Source of the DNA: Planctomycetota bacterium
GTDB taxonomy: Bacteria; Planctomycetota; Brocadiia; Brocadiales; Brocadiaceae
Direction: 5' to 3'
Length of the DNA stretch: 5,627 nt
Assembly (NCBI GenBank): GCA_023261465.1
Contig: JAHFOW010000190.1
Span: forward strand, 1 to 5,627
Shown here: in pieces, positions 1-5,627 of the stretch
Numbering within the stretch: position 1 is the first letter of the stretch
How the letters are laid out: each line of letters starts with the position of its first letter
The notes under the pieces: model-generated
Told to the model about the DNA's origin: nothing
The model's database searches: none
Seen by the model: the letters and a program-made list of their open reading frames with translations, nothing else
Program-made: the position numbers and the translations under genes

Positions 1-1
1 G

Positions 2-76
2 GATGTAAACGGCAATGTTTTTGACAGGAAATATACCTCAATTAAGGGAAGAAAAACGAAATTTGTTAAGGAGTAA
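2..76 (+). CDS. Possible C-terminal fragment of an unknown plus-strand gene
   Basis: From the left edge the plus strand is open for 24 codons and ends at TAA (74-76). The residues, beginning DVNGNVFDRKY and ending KGRKTKFVKE, look like a polar, lysine-rich protein tail. I do not recognise a family. If real, this gene runs towards phoU and converges with the pst operon. A 7-bp inverted repeat starts two bases after the stop, which would suit a gene end. The evidence is thin: 24 open codons can easily occur by chance, and an overlapping frame (15-143) is open for longer. Sequence to the left of the window would settle it. Confidence 0.25.
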   Translation, partial: DVNGNVFDRKYTSIKGRKTKFVKE

Positions 77-77
77 A

Positions 78-98
78 TATTATGTAAGTGCCATAATA
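78..98. repeat. AT-rich 7-bp inverted repeat with 7-nt loop
   Basis: TATTATG at 78-84 is the exact reverse complement of CATAATA at 92-98, with a 7-base loop between. Only one pair per arm is G-C, so the stem is weak. It lies just after the TAA at 74-76. No U-run follows on either strand, so it is not a standard intrinsic terminator. It could be a regulator half-site pair or chance. Confidence 0.3.
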
Positions 99-197
99 GG
101 TAAAGATAGCATGGATGTGCTGTTTGAATTACAGTTCCATTAAAACAAGGATTGAAAGTCTTAGCTGAACCGTTGTTGAGTCTTTGCAAGTATTTTT

Positions 198-219
198 AAA
201 TCACCCCTAAATCCTCTCT
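198..219. repeat. Imperfect 11-bp tandem repeat
   Basis: AAATCACCCCT (198-208) is followed directly by AAATCCTCTCT (209-219), matching at 8 of 11 positions. It lies 14 bases from the palindrome at 234-251. It resembles the C-rich 'AAATCCCCCTAA' type of motif often found in dispersed intergenic repeats, so the two may belong to one degenerate element. That link is inference. Confidence 0.35.
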
Positions 220-233
220 CCTGGCTGCTTATA

Positions 234-251
234 GCAAGGCTAAAGCCTTGC
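234..251. repeat. Perfect palindrome, REP-like element downstream of phoU
   Basis: GCAAGGC (234-240), loop TAAA, GCCTTGC (245-251) form a perfect 7-bp stem, the most stable short hairpin in this region. It starts 46 bases after the phoU stop in the direction of transcription. On the minus strand it is followed by TATAAGCAG rather than a U-run, so it is a poor intrinsic terminator. On the plus strand a T-rich stretch begins only about 10 bases later. It may protect the 3' end of the phoU mRNA, or be one copy of a dispersed repetitive extragenic palindrome. The second reading fits its form and position better. Confidence 0.5.
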
Positions 252-297
252 CCTACGTCATTTTATTTTTGCGTTTAATATAAGTAAGGCAAAACTA

Positions 298-963
298 TTA
301 GTACTTTGAGACATTGAGTTCTTCCATTTTTCCGGTAACCATAAATACCACCCTTTCAGCGATGTTCGTTGCCCTGTCGGCAATGCGTTCTAAATTATGT
401 GATATCCAGGTGAGATACGTAGCCATACGGATTACTTTGGGATTCTCCATCATGAAGACCAGGAGCTCTTTATATATCTGGTCATGGAGGGCGTCCACCA
501 TATCGTCATCATTACAGATAAGTCTTGCTGTTTCTGCATCTCTTTGAACAAATGCCTTAAGAGACTTATCCAGCATAGATAGTCCTATATCCGCCATCCT
601 GGGTATGTCTACCAGGGGCTTTACCAGAGGTTCATCACCCATCAAAATAGTTATTTTGGCATTCCCTTCAGCATGATCACCTATGCGTTCCAGATCGGTT
701 ATAATACTCAATATGGCCGCTAATGTCCTCAGGTCAACGGCCATGGGCTGTTGTGTCGCAATGAGAAAAAGGCATTTTTCTTCAATGTCAAACCGCTTCT
801 TGTTTATGAAGAGGTCATTCCTTATAATTTCTTCTGATGATTTTTTGTCTCTCTTTTGAAGCGCCTCGACTGATTTTTTTACTGCATTTTCCACCATTTC
901 GCCCATCTCCATCACTTCTGCCTGAAGATTTTGCAATGCCTTGTGATAAGCTTCTCGTGTCAT
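298..963 (-). CDS. phoU: PhoU, phosphate transport and signalling regulator
   Basis: This 221-residue cytoplasmic protein has the all-helical, two-repeat layout of PhoU. Each repeat carries the conserved metal-binding helix: LERIGDHAEGNAK at about residues 91-103, and LERIADRATNIAERV at about 191-205. The preceding segments (AVDLRTLAAILSIITD; ATYLTWISHN) also match the family. PhoU is known to link the Pst transporter to the PhoR sensor kinase, keeping the Pho response off when phosphate is plentiful and limiting toxic phosphate uptake. It is slightly shorter than E. coli PhoU but complete. It is the last gene of the operon, 85 bases after pstB. The ATG at 963 gives the full family N-terminus; only a weak GGA, about 9 bases upstream, could serve as a ribosome binding site. 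Confidence 0.95.
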   Translation of the reverse strand: MTREAYHKALQNLQAEVMEMGEMVENAVKKSVEALQKRDKKSSEEIIRNDLFINKKRFDIEEKCLFLIATQQPMAVDLRTLAAILSIITDLERIGDHAEGNAKITILMGDEPLVKPLVDIPRMADIGLSMLDKSLKAFVQRDAETARLICNDDDMVDALHDQIYKELLVFMMENPKVIRMATYLTWISHNLERIADRATNIAERVVFMVTGKMEELNVSKY

Positions 964-995
964 AATATATTCCGTTCAGTATTCAAATTTTTAAT

Positions 996-1020
996 AAAAA
1001 ATGATCGCTTTTTAAGCATC
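996..1020 (-). terminator. Weak terminator- or attenuator-like hairpin between pstB and phoU
   Basis: Read on the minus strand, GATGCTT (1020-1014), loop AAA, then AAGC-G-ATC (1010-1003) form a 7-bp stem with one bulged base. An AT and then six T (1001-996) follow. This is the layout of an intrinsic terminator, placed 28 bases after the pstB stop and 40 bases before the phoU start. The stem is short and only partly GC, so most transcripts would probably read through. It could lower phoU expression relative to pstB, or mark an RNA processing site. It may also be chance in AT-rich DNA. Confidence 0.3.
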
Positions 1021-1048
1021 CTCAGGAAATGGAATAACCGTGAAGACT

Positions 1049-1825
1049 TTAACCAAACCTTCCTGTAATATAGTCCTCTGTTTGTTTTTCCCGCGGGTTT
1101 GTGAACATCTCGGTTGTAACGTCAAATTCAACAAGTTCGCCTAGCATGAAGAAGCCTGTGTAGTCCGATATTCTGGCTGCCTGTTGCATATTATGAGTAA
1201 CGATGATTACGGTGTAATCCTGCTTCAGTTCGACGAGCATGTCTTCTATCTTTGCTGTGGCGGTGGGGTCGAGGGCGGAGCATGGCTCATCAAGGAGTAC
1301 AATCTCTGGTTCTATAGCTATTGTCCTGGCAATACAAATCCGCTGTTGCTGGCCACCGGAAAGATCAAGGGCATTCGCATGGAGTCTGTCCATTACCTCA
1401 TTCCAAAGAGCGGCTTTTTTAAGGGCCTTTTCGCAGAGTTCGTCCAGGATACTCTTTTTGTGAATACCCTGTATGCGGAGCCCATATACTACGTTTTCAT
1501 AAATGGATTTTGGAAAAGGGTTTGGTTTCTGGAAAACCATGCCCACTTTTTTTCTCAGTTCTGTAGCATCGACAGTGGGAGCATAGATATCCTGGCCATC
1601 AATCTTAACGGTCCCTTCTATTCTTACGTTTTCAATGAGGTCATTCATACGGTTCAAACACCGTATCAATGTAGACTTTCCGCATCCGGATGGTCCAATA
1701 AAAGAGGTTATCTTCTTTTTTGAAACATCAAGGTTTATTCTCTTCAATGCCCTGGTTTTGCCATAATAGAGGTCCAGGTCTGTAATGTTAACTATTGGTT
1801 CAGGTACGATCATTCTTTCTGCCAT
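1049..1825 (-). CDS. pstB: PstB, phosphate ABC transporter ATPase
   Basis: This 258-residue ABC ATPase powers phosphate import through the PstC/PstA channel on the cytoplasmic face. All the motifs are intact: Walker A GPSGCGKST (44-52), Q-loop VFQKPNPFP (97-105), signature LSGGQQQR (155-162), Walker B IVLLDEP (175-181) with catalytic Glu180, D-loop SALD (183-186) and switch His211. The Q-loop sequence KPNPFPKSIYENV and the N-terminal half (LYYGKTRALKRINLDV; LNRMNDL) are typical of PstB rather than other ABC families. Length is normal. It starts 111 bases after pstA. The ATG at 1825 is preceded by an in-frame stop at 1844-1846. No Shine-Dalgarno sequence is visible before it; Met5 is a possible alternative start but is no better supported. 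Confidence 0.97.
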   Translation of the reverse strand: MAERMIVPEPIVNITDLDLYYGKTRALKRINLDVSKKKITSFIGPSGCGKSTLIRCLNRMNDLIENVRIEGTVKIDGQDIYAPTVDATELRKKVGMVFQKPNPFPKSIYENVVYGLRIQGIHKKSILDELCEKALKKAALWNEVMDRLHANALDLSGGQQQRICIARTIAIEPEIVLLDEPCSALDPTATAKIEDMLVELKQDYTVIIVTHNMQQAARISDYTGFFMLGELVEFDVTTEMFTNPREKQTEDYITGRFG

Positions 1826-1936
1826 AATAAATATTTTTTTCTTTTATCAAACTTTTGAACTCAACAATATCTTCTCTCTCCAGAATGCCGCCTTTGGTAA
1901 TATTTACCGCTTTATTTAACTTTATCCCATAAATGT
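1826..1936 (-). other. 111-base gap between pstA and pstB
   Basis: This is the longest gap inside the operon. It has a small inverted repeat, GGTAA-TAT-TTACC (1896-1908), too weak to be a terminator. A purine-rich GGAGAGAGAAG (minus strand, about 1880-1870) looks like a strong ribosome binding site but lies over 40 bases before pstB and has no good start after it. One minus-strand frame stays open across the gap (about 1964 to 1801) but has no ATG, GTG or TTG near its beginning. I see no convincing promoter. Confidence 0.5.
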
Positions 1937-3535
1937 CTAGAGCGCAGTCGTACGATACCGTTTTTTAAGCTTATTTCTCACCAGTATTGCGGCAAGATTC
2001 AACACGAGCACCGTAAAAAGCAACACAAGGGTAGTAGTGTAGACCATGGGAATTGCCGCTTCAACATTTGGGGATTGAAATCCGACATCATATATATGAA
2101 ATCCCAGGTGCATAAATTTTCTTTCTAAATGTAAGAAGGGAAAACGGTGGTCCAGCGGAAGGGAAGGCGCCAGTTTCACAACACCGGTAATCATAAGAGG
2201 CGCAACCTCACCGGCAGCCCTTGCCATAGCCAGAATTGTACCCGTAAGTATACCAGGAGTCGCCTGGGGAAGCACTACCTTCCAAAGGGTTTCAATCTTG
2301 GTAGCGCCAAGTGCATAAGAACCTTCTCTTATAGAGATTGGAACAGAAGACAACCCTTCTTCTGTAGCAACCACAACCACCGGCACCGTCAGAAGCGCCA
2401 AGGTGAGAGATGCCCACAGAATACCACCTGTTCCAAAGGTAGGGGTTGGCAGGGCTTCCGAGAAAAACAGCTTGTCTATATTCCCGCCAATAAGATAGAT
2501 AAAAAAGCCAAGACCAAAAACCCCGAATACAATGGACGGAACGCCTGCGAGGTTGCTAACGGATATTCGAACAAGTCTGGAAACAATATTATCGCTGGCA
2601 TATTCCTTGAGGTAGACTGCGGTCAACACACCAAGTGGTACAGCGATAACGCTCATAATGAGCACCATCATAACTGTTCCAAAGATTGCCGGAAAAATAC
2701 CACCTTCAGTATTTGCCTCCCTCGGTTCATCCGACACAAATTCCCAGAATTTCATCAGGTAAAAACCAATTTTGGAAAAAATTCCCATCTCATTGGGGGC
2801 GCAGACGCGAATAATCTGAAAAACAGATATAGTCTTTTCTGTGCCATCGGCAAGATGTACCACAACTTCTTTTTCCTTCGCCTTGGTATAAAGCGCAGTA
2901 AGCATGTCTTCCTTTTCCTTGTATGTCTTTTCAAGGTTGTCCATCCTGGCACGCATATCTTCAATATTTTTTTGAACCTTTTCGGAAGGCTGTAATTTCA
3001 TCAAATGCTTCAATTCCAGACGGCATCTTTCCATGTGGTAGTTTATATTCCCGATTTCCTTTTTTTCTATATGCCTTATCCTCTTGAAAAAGGATTGGCT
3101 CTCTTTGAGCAAGGGCGCCATATCTTTTAAGTCTAATGGTTTGATACTATCATCCTGTTTCAGGCCTTTTAAAAAACTGTACATATTCCCCCACTCACGC
3201 CTTTCAATAACCAGGGCAGTCGCCGGGTAGTTTTGGGATACAATATCTGCATCATCTATCCACCTGAAGTCCATACCATAAACATCTCTGTTGCCGACTT
3301 TCAATTTTGTCCGATATGCGTCTTTTTTGTGAGGTATAGATTCCCTTTTTGCAATTTCTCCCAAAACTATGGAGTCATCCCGAAGCCTGAACTCAACAAT
3401 CTTGCGAGGCCAGAATATGCCAAATCCGTTTACCATGATAAGAATGACCAAACCGCATATCATCAATAGGCTGATTGATAACGTGCCTGCAGTCATCCAT
3501 ATATAAGGATCTACCGTTCTAAAAAACTTCTTCAT
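1937..3535 (-). CDS. pstA: PstA, long-form phosphate ABC transporter permease
   Basis: This 532-residue permease forms the phosphate channel with PstC. Helix 1 (about 15-38) ends in GFGIFWP, and about 240 soluble residues follow before the permease domain begins near 280. By the usual topology this segment is extracytoplasmic. It matches the N-terminal extension known as DUF3333 in long PstA proteins, including the stretch VGNRDVYGMDFRWI (80-93). Residues about 141-222 are rich in K, E, L and R and probably form coiled coil. The permease core has about five helices (near 283-310, 325-350, 371-391, 428-450, 495-519) and the ABC-coupling EAA loop EGSYALGATKIETLWKVVLP (404-423). E. coli PstA is about 300 residues, so nearly half this protein is extra. 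Its ATG overlaps the pstC stop. An AGAAGG lies about 11 bases before the start. Confidence 0.94.
   Translation of the reverse strand: MKKFFRTVDPYIWMTAGTLSISLLMICGLVILIMVNGFGIFWPRKIVEFRLRDDSIVLGEIAKRESIPHKKDAYRTKLKVGNRDVYGMDFRWIDDADIVSQNYPATALVIERREWGNMYSFLKGLKQDDSIKPLDLKDMAPLLKESQSFFKRIRHIEKKEIGNINYHMERCRLELKHLMKLQPSEKVQKNIEDMRARMDNLEKTYKEKEDMLTALYTKAKEKEVVVHLADGTEKTISVFQIIRVCAPNEMGIFSKIGFYLMKFWEFVSDEPREANTEGGIFPAIFGTVMMVLIMSVIAVPLGVLTAVYLKEYASDNIVSRLVRISVSNLAGVPSIVFGVFGLGFFIYLIGGNIDKLFFSEALPTPTFGTGGILWASLTLALLTVPVVVVATEEGLSSVPISIREGSYALGATKIETLWKVVLPQATPGILTGTILAMARAAGEVAPLMITGVVKLAPSLPLDHRFPFLHLERKFMHLGFHIYDVGFQSPNVEAAIPMVYTTTLVLLFTVLVLNLAAILVRNKLKKRYRTTAL
3532..3535 (-). other. ATGA stop-start overlap joining pstC and pstA
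   Basis: The pstA ATG (3535-3533) and the pstC TGA (3534-3532) share bases in the sequence ATGA. Such overlaps usually couple translation, so that ribosomes ending pstC restart on pstA. This would favour equal amounts of the two permease subunits, which pair in the complex. Confidence 0.9.
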
Positions 3536-5627
3536 AGCTTGCCATACCTTCTTCTCATCCTTTGCCTTACCATTTCAGCAAAGGTATTGACAATAAACGT
3601 CGTCACAAAAAGGAGCAGGGCAGCCAGGAAAAGCACACGGTAAAGAGTTCCCCCAAACGGCGCCTCTGGTATCTCAACCGCAATATTTGCAGAAAGCGCC
3701 CTGAATCCATTAAACAAATTCCAGTCCATGATAGGGGTATTACCTGTAGCCATAAGAACGATCATCGTCTCGCCAATCGCCCTGCCAAAACCAATCATGA
3801 CGGCCGAAAAAATTCCCGGACTTGCGGTCGGAAGCACCACCCTGACGGCGGTTTGCCAGGGGGTGGCGCCAAGCGCCAGTGAGGCCGATATGAGGCTGTT
3901 GGGGACATTGCTCACGGCATCTTCAGATATGGTAAAAACAAGAGGAATTACGGCAAAACCCATTGCAAAGCCAACGACTAATGCATTCCTTTGATCGTAT
4001 TTTAATCCGAGGATGTTTGAAAAACATTCTCTGTAATCCCCTCCCAAAAAGAAGGACTCAAAGACCCCGCCAAACTGAATAGATGTATATATGGCGGCAA
4101 TGATAAAAGGTATCAAAAACAGCGCCTCTGCTCCATGCTTGTACCGTCCCTTCCAAAAAACCGGCAGAAATTTCCAAATCAAAAGGGCTATGACAATAGA
4201 GAGTGTGATAAAAAATGGCATGATAATTATTGCAGGAAATATCCTTTCCATAAGTGGCGCAAGCCATAATCCGGCAAGAAATCCCAGGATTACGCTTGGG
4301 AGCGCTGCCATAAGCTCAATAACGGGCTTTATAATTTTAAATGATTTATGGAGAAATTGGGATGTATAAAGAGCCCCAAAAATACCAATGGGAACTGCAA
4401 TAAACATGGCATAGATAGTTCCTTTTATTGTGCCGAAGATTAAGGGAACAAGGCTTAACTTTGGTTCAAAGTCATCTGTACCGCCGGTAGATTGCCAGAC
4501 AAACTCTGGTTTTTCGTAACCTTCATACCATACCGACCCAAAAAGCGTTTTAAACGTTATTTCAGGGTGCGGGTTCGAGATGACCCACTGGAACAGGGCA
4601 CTTTCTGAATCAGCCACGAAGATGCCGTTCGCCTTCGGTGTAAAGGCAAGAGCCGTGGGAATATATTTTGTCTCAAGGGTCAAGAGTGTCCGCTCAGATG
4701 TTGCATGGTTAAGATGAATTGTCCCGTCAGATGACGCTGTTACAAAACCCTTATCCCTTAAAGAAGAAGCAATAGCGAGAACAGAAGCACGGTGAGACTC
4801 AAGGGTATGTATTTTTTTTAGAGCCCATCCTGTAAGAGAACCCTCCTCTCTAACTTGCATCCAGACGTTTACACCGCCACCATGGTCGCCAACGACGAGT
4901 GAGACATCTCCCAACAAAAAACCTAAAGCAGTTACCGCCTCGTTAGAAACCTTCACCTTCTCCACAAGGAAGGGGTTTTCCCTGTCCTTCACATTGATAT
5001 GAAATATCTCTCCCAAAGATGTGCCAACATAAAGGTTTTCCATAAAGTGGTCCACTACCAGGGAAGTGATTTCTCCCTCATTTTGCTGTCCCGGGGAATT
5101 TATTGATGAGCTATCCGACGCACGTGTCGTATTCTTTTTTTGTCCCGTGATAAGCTCCATAATATTCTTTTTTAATTCCTTTTTTTCACCCGGACCAAAG
5201 AGCGTCTTTTCGGTTTCTGAGGATATGAGGAATAATCGGCCGTCTTCTGTATAAGCTACAGTAACGGTTGCGCTATCGTCTTTTCTGGAAGCAATGACCT
5301 TGAGCGCTTTTTCCCCATCGTCGGCAAGTAAGGTATCATCCTCGAATATTTCAGGAACAATAGTCCGCTTTCCTTTATCGAAGGACTCCGTAAAGGTGAT
5401 TGAGACTGACAAAAATTTTCCTTGCTTCGTTCCCAAAACAAAGCGATTGTTATCGTTATAAACGGATGTTATTGTATTATGCTGTAACTTTGTTTTTTGG
5501 GAAGAAGTTTTTACCCCCTCTCCATCTTCCCCTTGTGAAGAAGTGGAATGAGGTGATATTTTTGCCAGAGATTGCTCTGTTATGGTGGGGCCGTTAAGCG
5601 CGGCTATGCTGTATTTTTTTAAGATAC
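3532..5627 (-). CDS. pstC: PstC, long-form phosphate ABC transporter permease with beta-propeller domain (5' end missing)
   Basis: The frame is open from the right edge to the TGA at 3532: 697 visible residues with the N-terminus missing. An in-frame TTG at 5436 could be taken for a start, but it lies inside a propeller repeat (RFVLGTKQGKFL), so it is internal. Visible residues 1 to about 380 contain at least six WD40-like blades, for example VTVAYTEDGRLFLISS (121-136), ENLYVGTSLGEIFHI (near 200), FVTASSDGTIHL (near 300) and GIFVADSESALFQWV (near 340). Serine-rich loops lie at about 24-46 and 164-184. The permease domain starts near residue 387 (nt 4467), with about seven helices and the EAA loop (576-605, containing SLALGATPWQTAVRVVLP) that docks on PstB. 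In known long PstC proteins the extra domain follows a first helix and faces the periplasm; that helix would be beyond the edge here. The gene overlaps pstA by four bases. Confidence 0.93.
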   Translation of the reverse strand, partial: ILKKYSIAALNGPTITEQSLAKISPHSTSSQGEDGEGVKTSSQKTKLQHNTITSVYNDNNRFVLGTKQGKFLSVSITFTESFDKGKRTIVPEIFEDDTLLADDGEKALKVIASRKDDSATVTVAYTEDGRLFLISSETEKTLFGPGEKKELKKNIMELITGQKKNTTRASDSSSINSPGQQNEGEITSLVVDHFMENLYVGTSLGEIFHINVKDRENPFLVEKVKVSNEAVTALGFLLGDVSLVVGDHGGGVNVWMQVREEGSLTGWALKKIHTLESHRASVLAIASSLRDKGFVTASSDGTIHLNHATSERTLLTLETKYIPTALAFTPKANGIFVADSESALFQWVISNPHPEITFKTLFGSVWYEGYEKPEFVWQSTGGTDDFEPKLSLVPLIFGTIKGTIYAMFIAVPIGIFGALYTSQFLHKSFKIIKPVIELMAALPSVILGFLAGLWLAPLMERIFPAIIIMPFFITLSIVIALLIWKFLPVFWKGRYKHGAEALFLIPFIIAAIYTSIQFGGVFESFFLGGDYRECFSNILGLKYDQRNALVVGFAMGFAVIPLVFTISEDAVSNVPNSLISASLALGATPWQTAVRVVLPTASPGIFSAVMIGFGRAIGETMIVLMATGNTPIMDWNLFNGFRALSANIAVEIPEAPFGGTLYRVLFLAALLLFVTTFIVNTFAEMVRQRMRRRYGKL

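Larger units (their letters stand above)
77..297. other. Intergenic region downstream of phoU
   Basis: This stretch separates the phoU stop from whatever lies at the left edge. I see no convincing gene, tRNA or other structured RNA in it. It contains an AT-rich inverted repeat (78-98), an imperfect 11-bp tandem repeat (198-219) and a strong GC-richer palindrome (234-251). No hairpin followed directly by a U-run is present on either strand, so the terminator of the pst-phoU transcript is not clearly identified. The composition is AT-rich with many stops in all frames. Confidence 0.6.

Noticed and set aside
68..87. AAGGAG followed eight bases later by ATGTAA, a start codon directly followed by a stop
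   Set aside because: It looks like a minimal start-stop element, but nothing plausible follows it. The AAGGAG is equally explained as the last codons of the possible gene ending at 76.
15..143. A 42-residue open frame on the plus strand beginning MFLTGNIPQLREEK
   Set aside because: It has no Shine-Dalgarno sequence, overlaps the alternative open frame ending at 76, and matches no family I know. Its length is compatible with chance, though it cannot be fully excluded.
234..251. Intrinsic terminator for phoU
   Set aside because: The stem is good, but on the minus strand no U-run follows, so I list it as a palindromic repeat.
964..1048. Pho box or internal promoter before phoU
   Set aside because: No CTGTCAT-like direct repeats and no convincing -35/-10 pair were found here or in the pstA-pstB gap.
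1184..1723. A 179-codon open frame on the plus strand, opposite pstB
   Set aside because: It is antisense to the conserved motifs of pstB and resembles no family. Codon constraints of pstB explain its openness.
2147..2995. A 282-codon open frame on the plus strand, opposite pstA
   Set aside because: It lies wholly antisense to the well-supported pstA. Its protein is rich in Lys, Asn, Arg and His with no recognisable domain, as expected for a shadow frame.
1..5627. CRISPR array, tRNA, rRNA, insertion sequence or defence system
   Set aside because: No regularly spaced repeats, cloverleaf RNA, transposase or nuclease genes are visible. The coding part is fully explained by the pst-phoU operon.

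Overview
The window holds most of a phosphate-specific transport (Pst) operon. It lies entirely on the minus strand and is transcribed from the right edge towards the left: pstC (5' end cut off by the window edge), pstA, pstB, phoU. About 300 bases of apparently non-coding DNA follow phoU at the left edge. No pstS (phosphate-binding protein), phoB/phoR or Pho-box promoter is visible. If present, they should lie beyond the right edge, upstream of pstC.

The two permeases are the long form of the family rather than the roughly 300-residue Escherichia coli form. PstC has a WD40-like beta-propeller domain of at least 380 residues in front of its permease domain. PstA has one N-terminal membrane helix, then about 240 soluble residues including a long predicted coiled coil, then its permease domain. 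Long PstC and PstA proteins are known from Pseudomonas-like bacteria and others, so this is an established but poorly understood variant, not a new system. PstB is a complete ABC ATPase with every catalytic motif intact. PhoU is a complete two-repeat regulator. Together they would import inorganic phosphate with energy from ATP: PstC/PstA form the channel, PstB powers it, and PhoU reports transporter state to the PhoR/PhoB system and restrains it.

Layout: 1-297, intergenic, with two inverted repeats, a short tandem repeat and perhaps the last codons of a convergent plus-strand gene; 298-963 phoU; 964-1048 gap with a weak terminator-like hairpin; 1049-1825 pstB; 1826-1936 gap of 111 bases; 1937-3535 pstA; 3532-5627 pstC (partial), overlapping pstA by four bases (ATGA).

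The organism is a bacterium with moderately AT-rich DNA and an envelope that has a periplasm-like space for the soluble domains. Shine-Dalgarno sequences are weak or absent before pstB and phoU. An anammox planctomycete (Brocadiales) would fit the composition, and I have an unverified impression of a similar dispersed palindrome in such genomes. This is only a guess; a proteobacterium is also possible. I found no convincing undescribed system. The points worth a second look are the extracytoplasmic domains of the two permeases and the repeat-like element downstream of phoU.
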